Below, piece after piece: positions 1 through 9,900 of a DNA stretch of 64,000 bases (within the stretch, counting starts at the first letter, position 1; each line of letters opens with the position of its first letter). The notes under the pieces were generated by a model that ran no database searches, was not told the origin of the DNA, and saw only the letters and a program-made list of their open reading frames with translations. This stretch comes from JANMDS01 sp031430575. Lineage in GTDB: Bacteria; Pseudomonadota; Gammaproteobacteria; Burkholderiales; Casimicrobiaceae. A program made the translations under genes and the position numbers. The DNA is taken from contig JANPBT010000052.1 in assembly GCA_031430575.1 (NCBI GenBank), positions 31,826 to 95,825 of the forward strand. Direction: 5' to 3'.

Positions 1-3000
1 GTGCGCGATAACGGTAAGATCGATGTTGCGGTGCGCAAGGCTTTAGTTGATCGGCTCACCGACAGCGCGAAAAGCGATGCCACGACAGTCGAAGAAGCAC
101 TACGCCGCTGGGAGATTGCCGAGCCTAAGCAGCGCGCCAGTGAGTTGGCTGCTGCGGTGATCGACGCGCGCAAGGGGATAAACGGCATTGGTGGAGCTGA
201 GGCTTCATTGCTCCTAGAGGCAGCGCGAAAGAAGATCAAAGACCCCAGCACCAGTGAACAGCAGGCCACTGAGTTCGCCGCGTCGTTGTCCAAGTATGAC
301 AGCTGGAATACGTTTTACAAAAAAAATCGCGGTGGCTTGACTGAAGGAGGAGATAACGCCGATCTCGTCCCGGCGGGGGCGGGGGGACGCGGTCGAGGCC
401 CTAAAAACCCGAATGAGAGTGCCGCCACCGCATCAGAAACACCAGCGCCGGGGACGCAAACGACGCCGTTGCCGACTGCAGTTGAGATGATCCCCAGTCA
501 AAAACCTCGCGTTGCGCCGGAACCCGATTCCCAGCCGAAGCCGGTCCAAACCGACGCAGCAACTCCGCCTCGTGCGTCCGACGCGAGCGGTGCGCCTAAA
601 ATTCCGCGTGGCGTGAGTAAGGAACTTGATACGCGATATGGCAAAGGAAACTGGGAGGCACGACCAAAAGCAGACGGCGGAGGCGGGTACGATATTTATA
701 GTTCAAGTGGTGGTCGGGGTGGTCGGCGGCTTCCTGAAGGATCGGACAACGCGGCTGGAAATGGCAACGGATCGCGCAAACTCGGCGAGATAGCGTTCGA
801 CGGCAGCGGGCGTACTAGTCGCGCACTTTTTAGTCCAGAAAATAAGCTCGGGACGGATGGTTTTGCTGTAAGTACAGGTAAAAATTTTCCAGTACCAGGT
901 TTGTTCATATCGGATCGAGTTGGGCAGTTTGGAGAGCTTCTTGATGGCGGGGCTTCGGCGCCTCGGCGTCCGACCGCGTGGCTTGATAGTCAGATAAAAC
1001 GCCTAGAACAAATCGGCTTTGTCCGAGGCAGCCTCGCAGTCGGAGAGACCGCAGTTAATGCTGTAACGTCGAAAGTATTCGACCGCCTTGTTAAGGCACG
1101 AAAAGACCTCGCGCAGGCCTCCGGAGATAGGCTTGGGAACCCGCTGCGCAGATTTAACGCGGGCATTCGCGGAGGCAAATACGCAAATCAAATCAAAAAA
1201 GCTAAAGCCGAACGGGATAAGTTGCTCTCTAGTGGTGAGAAAGTTATTGAGGCGACCAATGCCAAATTAGGGATCGCCGCGATCCGTGATCGAAACATTC
1301 AGGTGTTAAACCAAAAACTCAAGCGTGTCGAGCAAAGGATTACGGATGCTGAGACCCGCGGCCAACAACCACAGGCAGCCGACACTGCGCGCTTTAATGA
1401 TTTGAGGCAGCGCATTTTGACCGAGGCTCGCACAGGAGCGAAAGAGGTTATTCGCCCTGAGCTTGATAAGTTGAATGCTTCCATCGAGAAGTGGGAGAAA
1501 AAAGTAGCAAAGCTCGAAAAAGCGATCGATGCCCGGCAAGCGGACTATGACCGCTCGCTTCAATCCTCTATGGGTGTTGATACGCCTGCTGTTATTAAAG
1601 CGCGTAAGCTTCTCGCCGAGGCGAAGTCTGAGCTCACTGGCCATGATGAGGTAGCACAGCTCAAGCGAGATCTTCAAGCTGAGCAGGCAAAAAATCCGGG
1701 ACAGGAGACCGAAGCCGTACTCGAAGCGAGAACAGCATACGAGCAAGCAAAGCAGCAACTTCGAAAAAACGAACCCTCAGCTGATCACCCTGAGTACGAG
1801 GCAATGTTTGATCGCGAACTAGGCATAAAAGTTCAGCTCGAAGCAATGAAAGCGCGTGCGAAGGGATTGGAAGATCTCGGTGAAAGTAGCTTTGTAACTC
1901 CTGAGGCTTACGATTTTGCTGCCCGAGACGCGCAATGGCAGGGTGACGTATCAACAAATCGCGTCGACCGAACTGGCTATGGTGATGCAGTTAACAATCA
2001 CTTCAATCGGATCAAATCGGCACTCGAGGCTGATTCAATGGCTGCGCTCGATAAACAACAAGTGCTAGAAAACTCGCAGCTGGTTGTCAGCGCGGACGGC
2101 GTGGTAACGCAGCGCTCGGTAGATGCAGCCGCATCGAGTGGGCCGATAGGATCACTAGTTGACCGTGTTGGTCACAGCCATACCCTGCTCAAGAAATTGG
2201 CGAAGCGAGTTCAAGACCTTGGCAACACGAAGAAAGTCTCTGCTGGCGAAACAGAGCTCGCACAGGCAAAGTCGCAAGTCGGCCAGACTGAGCAGCTCCT
2301 GGTTGATTTAAGGCAAGCGCAACAGACCAATGGAGGTGACATACCTCCCGAAGGCTACAAGCAGCTCATCAGCAAAGCCGAAATCATGCTGAAAGACGTC
2401 CGGAAAAAGGTCGTTGCGCTTGAGGGACGCGTTTCGCTTGAGCAGCGCGCGGCTGAGCCTGGGCAGATGTCACAGGTATTAGACGACCTTCGACGCGAAG
2501 TAGACGTGAATAACGCGCTACTTGCGGAAACAAAGGTAGCGCACAGAAAAGCGCAAGCGGAGTTGCAACGAAAAGTTGAGATCCAAACCGATGTCGTCGA
2601 GCGACTGGAAAGGCAGATCGCTGGGCAACAGCCAGTGAATCAAGCAAGCAATCGTGAGACCGGTAACCGAAATCTCACAACCGAACGTGCGAAATTGCAA
2701 GCATTTGCAGACGAGTTCGCAGCAAATGATGCGGCGCTGGGGCGGGCGATTGAAATTGCGTCAAAGTCTGACGGGATGATACAAAAAGCGGAGAGCACAA
2801 TCCTTACCGCCCGGGGTACCAGTGGCTACACGCCCGGAAAAATTGGCCGCGGTGCTTTGCGCGCTGTCGGTTTGTACGCGACGGCGGCCACAGCGTTTAC
2901 AGGGGTTCAACTCGCGACGGGCAACGCTAGGGTCGATTCGAGCCCTGCTGAAGTTCAGTTATTACTCAAGCAGCTAAACCTAGCACCGCTCGAAACAACT

Positions 3001-3948
3001 GGTGGGTTGCCAGAAGTTCAGCTCGACACCAAGACCGGTCGATTTGCAGCAAAACTCAAGACAGGATGGGTCGTTGGCTACCGGGTAAGGGGTGATTTAG
3101 CGGATGCAATGGTAGTCGTACAGCTCGGCCCGCAAAGTCGCGGGGCGCTCGTGGGTGCTTTTATGGGCGGCCGGTTTGATAACGCCCTGAGCGGTATTTT
3201 TCAGCCCGGCAAACTCGGTTCGTTGTCGCCTTCAATACAAAAAGGTACGAGTGGAATGTATTTAACCTTGGATTCTGAAAAGGTAGCCTTGGGAAGCATT
3301 ACAGTATCGACAGTGGCGAAAGTCGGATCTACCGCAGTTTCATACCAAAATATCTGGAAAATCGAAGCGGCACCGGTCGGCGTCTCGCTTCGCCTGAATA
3401 CCGGCGGCGCGAATCCCCGCACTGGTAAAACTGGGTTGATGGGCGAGCTTGCTGTTTCGCACGGAGCGCAAATTCCGTTCAGGGGCATCAAACTTGGCAA
3501 AACAGGCTTATCAATCCCGTCATTTTTGTCGCCTCCTGTCGTTGGCGGAATTTCTTATACCCAAAGCACACGCATCAACGCAGGAATGCTTTCGATGGTG
3601 TACGACCCGTTTTCAGGCGTTGGTACTGTCAATACTAGAGACGCAAATTACGCAGGCAAGCTTGATTTGCGCACCGGAAAACCCCTTGTTGAAAATAACC
3701 AATTTACGCAGCCCTACGGCCAAGCTGGACTTGTTTACTTTCGGCTTGAACCGAACTACTACGGTTTGTATGATGCCGATAACTACGCGCCAAATAGCCC
3801 GGGTTACCAAGCGATGGAGGCGAGTAAAGTTCCTAAAGCGGTCTTTGATACGCTCACGTTCAAGGCATTTTTAGACCCGCAAAAGGTTTGGGATACCGCA
3901 ACGAAAGCACCGACGATCCCGAAAGATATGCCTAAAACGACGCCGTGA
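1..3948 (+). CDS. giant coiled-coil hypothetical protein, 5' end probably outside the window
   Basis: The frame is open from the first base, so the 1315 visible residues may be only part of the protein. I do not recognise the family. A charged helical N-terminal part (about 1-110) leads into a Gly/Pro-rich low-complexity linker (about 110-260). Long Lys/Glu/Gln-rich heptad-like stretches at about 380-620 and 720-930 look like coiled coils. A weakly hydrophobic segment near 960-980 is followed by about 330 residues rich in Gly, Thr and Val that look beta-stranded. No signal peptide can be judged and no catalytic motif was found. The shape is that of a large secreted, surface or polymorphic-toxin-like protein, but this is a guess. 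The gene has no DUS-like repeat copies and precedes an IS remnant, which fits accessory DNA. Confidence 0.6.
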   Translation: MRDNGKIDVAVRKALVDRLTDSAKSDATTVEEALRRWEIAEPKQRASELAAAVIDARKGINGIGGAEASLLLEAARKKIKDPSTSEQQATEFAASLSKYDSWNTFYKKNRGGLTEGGDNADLVPAGAGGRGRGPKNPNESAATASETPAPGTQTTPLPTAVEMIPSQKPRVAPEPDSQPKPVQTDAATPPRASDASGAPKIPRGVSKELDTRYGKGNWEARPKADGGGGYDIYSSSGGRGGRRLPEGSDNAAGNGNGSRKLGEIAFDGSGRTSRALFSPENKLGTDGFAVSTGKNFPVPGLFISDRVGQFGELLDGGASAPRRPTAWLDSQIKRLEQIGFVRGSLAVGETAVNAVTSKVFDRLVKARKDLAQASGDRLGNPLRRFNAGIRGGKYANQIKKAKAERDKLLSSGEKVIEATNAKLGIAAIRDRNIQVLNQKLKRVEQRITDAETRGQQPQAADTARFNDLRQRILTEARTGAKEVIRPELDKLNASIEKWEKKVAKLEKAIDARQADYDRSLQSSMGVDTPAVIKARKLLAEAKSELTGHDEVAQLKRDLQAEQAKNPGQETEAVLEARTAYEQAKQQLRKNEPSADHPEYEAMFDRELGIKVQLEAMKARAKGLEDLGESSFVTPEAYDFAARDAQWQGDVSTNRVDRTGYGDAVNNHFNRIKSALEADSMAALDKQQVLENSQLVVSADGVVTQRSVDAAASSGPIGSLVDRVGHSHTLLKKLAKRVQDLGNTKKVSAGETELAQAKSQVGQTEQLLVDLRQAQQTNGGDIPPEGYKQLISKAEIMLKDVRKKVVALEGRVSLEQRAAEPGQMSQVLDDLRREVDVNNALLAETKVAHRKAQAELQRKVEIQTDVVERLERQIAGQQPVNQASNRETGNRNLTTERAKLQAFADEFAANDAALGRAIEIASKSDGMIQKAESTILTARGTSGYTPGKIGRGALRAVGLYATAATAFTGVQLATGNARVDSSPAEVQLLLKQLNLAPLETTGGLPEVQLDTKTGRFAAKLKTGWVVGYRVRGDLADAMVVVQLGPQSRGALVGAFMGGRFDNALSGIFQPGKLGSLSPSIQKGTSGMYLTLDSEKVALGSITVSTVAKVGSTAVSYQNIWKIEAAPVGVSLRLNTGGANPRTGKTGLMGELAVSHGAQIPFRGIKLGKTGLSIPSFLSPPVVGGISYTQSTRINAGMLSMVYDPFSGVGTVNTRDANYAGKLDLRTGKPLVENNQFTQPYGQAGLVYFRLEPNYYGLYDADNYAPNSPGYQAMEASKVPKAVFDTLTFKAFLDPQKVWDTATKAPTIPKDMPKTTP

Positions 3949-3985
3949 TTAGGTCATCCCCTCGTAAGCACGAAAGCGCTGAAAA

Positions 3986-4014
3986 GTAGAATTTCCTCGC
4001 AAAGGAAGTTCTAC
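3986..4014 (+). terminator. hairpin after the giant ORF
   Basis: Two 12-base arms (GTAGAATTTCCT at 3986-3997 and AGGAAGTTCTAC at 4003-4014) pair with a single G-T wobble around a 5-base loop, 38 bases after the stop codon. There is no clear T-run after it on the plus strand, so it may be a transcript-end stabiliser rather than a classical intrinsic terminator. Confidence 0.5.
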
Positions 4015-4030
4015 GTGAAGAAAATAAAAT

Positions 4031-4285
4031 TTAGCGATTGAACCGCCCCGCGTTTGGAGGAAGTTGATTTGTTTCAGTAAGGTGTGATTTGGGCGCCGAT
4101 GGTTTGAATGCCCGAAAGTGGTTTACGTTAGTTTGAGCTGGTGGGATATGGCCGATAAGCCCGAGCAGGCCATGTTTGTTAAAGCGCGCCACCTCGGTAA
4201 TCGTTGTGAGTTCCATCGATTCAACCGTTTGCCGCTCGGGAGTCTGGGTGTATCCGCGGCTCTGCACATCCCATTGATGGTTCAC
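4031..4285 (-). pseudogene. IS3-type transposase C-terminal remnant
   Basis: This 84-codon minus-strand frame reads like the tail of an IS3-family OrfB integrase. A Glu-Ser-Met-Glu block is followed by an Ala-Arg-Phe-Asn-Lys turn, then L-L-G-L-I-G-H-I-P-P-A-Q, which matches the usual WFN(N/H)RRLL-PIG-IPPAE ending. The catalytic DDE part is absent and no inverted repeats were recognised, so this is a degraded fragment. The resemblance is by eye only. It sits in the roughly 390-base gap between the giant ORF and the PhnD-like gene. The overlapping plus-strand frame at 4118-4360 is not considered a gene. Confidence 0.5.
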
Positions 4286-4342
4286 TACCCATGGATGTAT
4301 GGAGGCGACACACGCTTTTTTGCGCGCGCCGCCAAAGCCTCG

Positions 4343-5395
4343 TCAATCTGGAAGTGTTAGTCTTTGATCCATCTTTGCGGCGCGTTTGATGACGTCGCTT
4401 GCTCGGATTGCCCGCTCGGCTGGGTTGAGCGATTTGTCGTTTGCAATGGCGGTGCGTACAGAAAACATCTCGATATCTGCAACGATACGTAAGCGGGAAT
4501 TTGTCGACTTTTGAAATCCTCTTAAGCTGTTAATGTTGTGTAGGATCTTTTTTTCTGCCGCACTTTCTTTGCCATATGAAGTCAGAAATTCAATGACTTT
4601 CCGCTTTTTGGTTTGATCTAAGTCTTTTCGATTCATGAGCGGACTTTCCGGAATTTCGTTTGATTTCCAAATCACTTGCAAATCTTGGAGGAGTTTTGGA
4701 TTGGCCTTGACCATGATGGCGTATTCAACATCGTTTGACACCGCAACATCGACTTCACCGTTGAAGACACGCAGTAGATTTGTCTTGTGGTCTCCCCGAA
4801 GCACCTTGTCGAATAATTGCTCAGGGTTTTTATTTTGTCGCGCCCAAACGTAGTAGTTGGGAACAATAAATCCACTTGTTGACTTTGAGTCACCGAAGGC
4901 AATTGCTTTCCCAATCTGGCGAATTTGAATGTCGGCTAGGTTATTGAGCCCGCTGCCTTTGCGTGAAAGAATAATCGAGTGATACCCCGTCGAACCGTCA
5001 TCGCGGATCAGTCCTGCAAATACCTCCCCCTTTCCTGACTCGAAAACTTCAAGCGCCGCCACGTTACCCATATACCCGATATCAGCAGTCCCTTGAATGA
5101 GCGCGTCCCTTACTTCCTTTTGCTCTTTGCCAACGAAAAGCTCGACACGATAGCCCGTCTTCTTTTCCATGTCGTCCATTAACGGCCGCCATGACTCACG
5201 CGCGGCATCAACACCTCGCGGCGCGATCACAGCAACGCGTAGGTCGGGCTTAATGACTTGCGAATGCGTCGGGCTAGAAAGCGCCCCTGCGAGGAACAAA
5301 AGGAAGCCAACGCGCTCGATCAGAAATTTCGTGATAGAAATTTTCCCCGTTGCGGCGTTGGGCTTGCATTTCGGTAAGGTCAACAACTTTTCCAT
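4343..5395 (-). CDS. PhnD-family phosphate/phosphonate-type periplasmic binding protein
   Basis: The 350-residue product belongs to the PhnD/PtxB-like solute-binding family. After a hydrophobic segment at about 28-46 it has the family blocks RVAVIAPRG, W-x-P-L-M-D-D-M-E-K-K-T-G, a D-I-G-Y-M-G-N segment typical of the ligand pocket, and an F-G-D-S-K-S-T-S-G loop. The signal peptide has an unusually long charged n-region (about 25 residues), so the true start may lie downstream; an AAGG sits about 8 bases before the annotated ATG. No PhnC or PhnE transporter genes lie beside it. It could feed a distant transporter or act as the sensor domain of a signalling system. The substrate is not predictable. 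Confidence 0.8.
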   Translation of the reverse strand: MEKLLTLPKCKPNAATGKISITKFLIERVGFLLFLAGALSSPTHSQVIKPDLRVAVIAPRGVDAARESWRPLMDDMEKKTGYRVELFVGKEQKEVRDALIQGTADIGYMGNVAALEVFESGKGEVFAGLIRDDGSTGYHSIILSRKGSGLNNLADIQIRQIGKAIAFGDSKSTSGFIVPNYYVWARQNKNPEQLFDKVLRGDHKTNLLRVFNGEVDVAVSNDVEYAIMVKANPKLLQDLQVIWKSNEIPESPLMNRKDLDQTKKRKVIEFLTSYGKESAAEKKILHNINSLRGFQKSTNSRLRIVADIEMFSVRTAIANDKSLNPAERAIRASDVIKRAAKMDQRLTLPD

Positions 5396-5576
5396 CTAAT
5401 AACCTTGAAGATTAAGTAGTCATTAATATTACGTCGAGAAAGTCAATCTCAGATGATTATGATTCAGTATTTAAATTAAGTTTCCCATTTTTGGACGAAA
5501 TGACAAGCGAAAAGGTTAGTTTTTGCGTTGAAAGAACCATGCAAATTTCAATCAACACAAAAACTTTACGCCATTA

Positions 5577-6848
5577 TTAAGGATAAAGGCCGCGACGTTC
5601 ACGCGCTTCCAACACGCGCGAGCAGGCAATAACAAACGCCGCTGTGCGCAGAGAAATGTTGTGTTTTTCAGCCATATCGTAAACGGCGTTGAGCGCTTCG
5701 ACCATGATCCGCTCAAGTCGGGCGTTGATCTCTGTCTCGCTCCAGAAAAAGCTTGAAAAATCCTGCACCCATTCAAAGTAAGAAACCGTCACACCCCCTG
5801 CGTTGGCGATGACGTCGGGCACGACCAATACGCCGCGATCGTGCAAGATGTCGTCCGCTTGCGGCGTTGTTGGGCCGTTTGCGCCTTCGACGACAAGCTT
5901 GGCGTGGGTAATACGGGCGCGCTCGGGCGTGAGTTGAGATTCCAATGCGGCGGGGATCAGCACTTCACATGGTATTTTCCAAAAATCTTCATCTGAAATA
6001 GCGTTTACCTGCGGCGCAGTTTTGATTGATTCTCCGCGCGCGAGGTGATCTAAAACTGCGCTGACGTTAATTCCCGCTTCATTCGCAATCGTGCCGCCTG
6101 CATCTTGAATCGCGACAATTTTGCAGCCTAAGTCTTGTAGCAATTTCGCCGCAACGCCGCCAACGTTGCCAAAGCCTTGCACGGCAACGCGCGCACCTTT
6201 AAGATCAAGCCCGATCCGTTTGGCGGCTTCGCGGGTGGCAAACATGACGCCGCGCCCAGTGGCTTCCCGCCGCCCGAGGCTGCCGCCCAGTGAGACGGGC
6301 TTGCCGGTGACCACACCGGTTGCCGTCGAGCCAGTATTCATGGAGTAGGTATCCATCATCCAGGCCATTTCCCGCTCGCCAGTGCCAACGTCTGGCGCTG
6401 GAATGTCTTTATCGGGGCCAATGATGAATCCAATTTCGCTGGTATAGCGGCGGGTGATGCGTTCGAGCTCAGAACGTGAATATTTCTTGGGATCGATGCG
6501 AATCCCCCCTTTTGCGCCGCCGAAGGGAAGATTTACCGCGGCATTTTTCACCGTCATCCAAGCGGAAAGCGCCATGACTTCATCTAGTGTCACTGCTGGA
6601 TGAAAGCGCACACCGCCTTTGCCAGGACCGCGTGAGAGACTGTGCTGCACACGATAGCCTTCAAAATGGGTCACGGTTCCGTTGTCCAACTCAATCGGAA
6701 TGTCGACGATCAAGGCGCGCTTGGGACGCTTTAAGGTCTCAACCCATTTACTCAAGCTCCCCAAATAGGGGGTGACGCGCTCGACTTGCGCGATGTAGGT
6801 GTGCCACGGGCTCTCAGGGTGGCCGGCAACGTAAGAAAGCGTTTCCAT
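5577..6848 (-). CDS. gdhA: glutamate dehydrogenase (Glu/Leu/Phe/Val dehydrogenase family)
   Basis: This cytoplasmic enzyme interconverts glutamate and 2-oxoglutarate plus ammonia with NAD(P). The 423-residue product carries the family signature around the catalytic lysine (P-F-G-G-A-K-G-G-I-R, Lys113), an earlier GPGKGG substrate-binding stretch (Lys77) and a Rossmann loop V-Q-G-F-G-N-V-G-G. The frame runs up to 6983, but homologues begin near METLSYV, so 6848 is preferred; the ATG two codons earlier (6854) is equally possible and no convincing ribosome site separates them. It is divergent from purL. One DUS-like repeat is read as TAPQ near the middle and another lies in the leader region at 6887. 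Confidence 0.93.
   Translation of the reverse strand: METLSYVAGHPESPWHTYIAQVERVTPYLGSLSKWVETLKRPKRALIVDIPIELDNGTVTHFEGYRVQHSLSRGPGKGGVRFHPAVTLDEVMALSAWMTVKNAAVNLPFGGAKGGIRIDPKKYSRSELERITRRYTSEIGFIIGPDKDIPAPDVGTGEREMAWMMDTYSMNTGSTATGVVTGKPVSLGGSLGRREATGRGVMFATREAAKRIGLDLKGARVAVQGFGNVGGVAAKLLQDLGCKIVAIQDAGGTIANEAGINVSAVLDHLARGESIKTAPQVNAISDEDFWKIPCEVLIPAALESQLTPERARITHAKLVVEGANGPTTPQADDILHDRGVLVVPDVIANAGGVTVSYFEWVQDFSSFFWSETEINARLERIMVEALNAVYDMAEKHNISLRTAAFVIACSRVLEARERRGLYP
6006..6020 (+). repeat. DUS-like repeat inside gdhA
   Basis: Forward copy ending in T instead of A (TACCTGCGGCGCAGT). On the gdhA strand it is read as T-A-P-Q-V. Confidence 0.9.
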
Positions 6849-6886
6849 TCGCATTTTTTTCGATTGGTTGATGATGGAAAGCACGA

Positions 6887-6901
6887 TACCTGCGGCGCAG
6901 A
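6887..6901 (+). repeat. DUS-like repeat between gdhA and purL
   Basis: Full 15-mer match, forward, in the divergent promoter region 39 bases upstream of the preferred gdhA start. Confidence 0.92.
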
Positions 6902-6981
6902 TTGCCGTCCAATGCTGTGTTTTGCAGGGGCTATGCGCTAATGGCAATGCCGAAAATGCGTGCGCCTCGTAAAATCTCGGC

Positions 6982-9900
6982 ATGACGACGACTCTTCTGC
7001 ACGTTCCCGGCGGTTACGCGCTTTCGCAATTTCGACTTGAAAAGCGGATCGCGCACGCCGATTTCGCAAAACTCAAAGAGGCTTCCGCTCAATTTATGCA
7101 TTGGGTGCACCTGCGCGCGCCGCTCTCAGCCCGAGATCTTGCAAGGCTAGAAGCATTGCTCGTGGCTGATGAGCCTGCGCCAGTGCATGAAAACTTGACG
7201 CTGCGCCGTGTGGTTGTGCCGCGCGTGGGCACGGTGTCGCCGTGGTCATCGAAAGCGACCAGTATCGTTCAGCAATGTGGGCTTGAAGCGGTCATTCGCG
7301 TCGAGCGTGGCATTGTTTGGCGGCTGACGACCGAAGGCGATTTAACGCGTGAAGAGCGGGCGCAGCTCGATGCTGCCACGAGCGATCGGATGACCGAGAG
7401 CATTTTTGGTCGGGTGGAAGATGCAAATGTGATGTTTGATGTGCACCCCGCGCAGCCGCTACGCAGTGTGCCGCTCGCCTCGCTGGCGCACGCCAACGTC
7501 GAGCTCGGATTGGCATTGTCTGACGATGAAATCGAATACCTGCGGCGCAGTTTTGCAGCTCTTAGGCGTGATCCAACCGATGTTGAGTTAACGATGTTTG
7601 CGCAGGCCAACTCTGAGCATTGCAGGCACAAGGTATTCAATGCGTCGTGGAGCATTGATGGCATCGCCCAAGAAAAATCGCTTTTCGGCATGATCCGCAA
7701 TACCCATGCAATCTCGCCGTCTGGCACTGTCGTGGCTTACTCAGACAACGCAGCGATCTTAGAAGGCTACACCGTCGCTCGCTTTTTCCCAGATGCTGAT
7801 GGCGTGTATCGGGCGCACACCCAATTGACCCATTATTTAGCGAAAGTTGAAACCCACAATCACCCGACTGCCATCGCGCCTTTTGCGGGTGCAGCAACCG
7901 GCGCTGGCGGCGAGATTCGCGACGAAGGCGCAACAGGGCGCGGCGCGAAGCCAAAAGCGGGATTGACCGGATTTACCACCTCTCATCTGCGCATCCCCGG
8001 CTTAGTGCAGCCGTGGGAGATGCATGAACATGGCGCACCTTCGCGCATCGCGACGCCGCTGCAAATCATGCTCGATGGCCCGCTCGGCGGAGCGGCGTTT
8101 AACAATGAATTTGGTCGGCCAAATATTAACGGTTATTTCCGCACTTTTGAAGCCCAGGTGGGCGATATTGCCTATGGTTATCACAAGCCCATCATGCTCG
8201 CTGGCGGCGTTGGCGCAGTCGATGCACGACACACCACCAAGCGGGATCTAAGCGCCGGTGATTTATTTGTGCAGCTCGGTGGCCCTGGCTTGCGCATTGG
8301 GCTCGGCGGCGGCGCGGCATCATCGATGACCACCGGTGCAAATGCCGCAGATCTCGATTTCGATTCCGTTCAACGCGATAACGCCGAGATGCAGCGCCGT
8401 GCGCAAGAAGTAATTGATCGGTGCTGGCAGTTGGGCGAGAATAATCCGATCTTGTCGATCCACGATGTCGGCGCTGGTGGGCTTTCTAATGCCTTTCCTG
8501 AGCTGGCCGATGGCGGCGGGGTAGGGGCAACCTTTGACCTACGAGCCGTGCCAATCGAAGAGCCTGGCATGAGCCCGCGCGAGATTTGGAGCAACGAATC
8601 TCAGGAGCGCTACGTGCTCGCGATTGCGCCCGCCTCATTGCCACTTTTTGCCGCAATGTGCGCGCGTGAGCGGGCATTGTTTGCCGTGGTCGGCACGGCC
8701 ACCGCCGATAAGCACCTGCGCGTAACCGATGCTAAGTTTGAAAATTCACCGGTCGACATGCCGCTGGAAGTGCTACTGGGCAAACCGCCCAAAATGCATC
8801 GCGACGCGTCGACAGCATCGAAATCTGCGCCGCTGGGATTTGCCGTACCTGCGGCGCAGATGAGTGCCAAAACGCCTCTACGCGATGTGATTTACCGCGT
8901 GCTGCAGCATCCCACTGTCGCCGATAAACGCTTTCTGATCACCATCGGCGATCGTACCGTTGGCGGGCTCACCGCACGCGATCAAATGGTCGGCCCGTGG
9001 CAAGTTGCGGTTGCAGATTGCGCAGTCACGTTGTCGGATTTTGAGGGCTACTGCGGCGAAGCGTTCGCGGTGGGCGAGCGCACGCCTCTTGCAATTGCAA
9101 ATGCGGGTGCGTCTGCCCGTATGGCGGTCGCCGAAGCGCTCACCAATCTCGCGGCAGCCCCCATCGCAGATATTAGCCAGATTAAGCTCTCTGCGAACTG
9201 GATGGCCGCGGCTGGCGCGCCAGGTCAAGATGCCGCGCTTTACGAAGCAGTCAAAGCGGTGGGCATGGGATTGTGCCCGGCGCTGGGCATTGCGATTCCG
9301 GTCGGTAAAGACTCCATGAGCATGCGAACAGCGTGGGAACACAAAGAGCAATCGCACAGCGTGGTGTCGCCCGTTTCGCTCATTGTGAGCGCGTTTGCGC
9401 GGGTCGCTGATGTGCGCGGGGCGCTAACGCCACTCCTTGATTTGAAAACGCCCGCGACCGTATTGCTTCTGGTCTCGTTGAACGAAAAGCAACGAATGGG
9501 CGCTTCAATTGCCGAGCAGACCTTTGAGCGGCTCACTGCCGACGTACCCGACGTTGATGACGCTGCGGCATTGAAGATCTTTTTCAATGGCGTGCAGCAG
9601 TTGCGCGCAACCGGACGCATCCTTGCATACCACGACCGCTCCGATGGCGGGCTGATTGCAACCCTTGCTGAAATGGCGTTTGCATCGCGCTGTGGGCTCA
9701 ATATTGAGCTTGAGGGCGATCCTGAGACGGTGTTACTCAACGAAGAAATTGGCGCTGTGTTGCAAATGCGCGAGATCGATCTCGTCGCCGCGCGCGACGC
9801 ATTTCCAGATTTAAAACTTGCCGTTATTGGCCGTGCGGAGCCCGGTGAAGCCATTGCGATTACGATGAACGGCGCGCTGGTCTTTGAAGAAAATCGGGCC

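Noticed and set aside
1306..1758. 150-residue minus-strand frame inside the giant ORF
   Set aside because: It is antisense to the coiled-coil region and Leu/Cys-rich as expected from reversed Lys/Glu codons.
4118..4360. 80-residue plus-strand frame near the PhnD-like gene
   Set aside because: It overlaps, antisense, the better-supported transposase remnant and has no ribosome site or family resemblance.
9240..9854. 204-residue minus-strand open frame inside purL
   Set aside because: It is antisense to a certain gene and made of low-complexity shadow codons; long antisense frames are common in GC-rich coding DNA.
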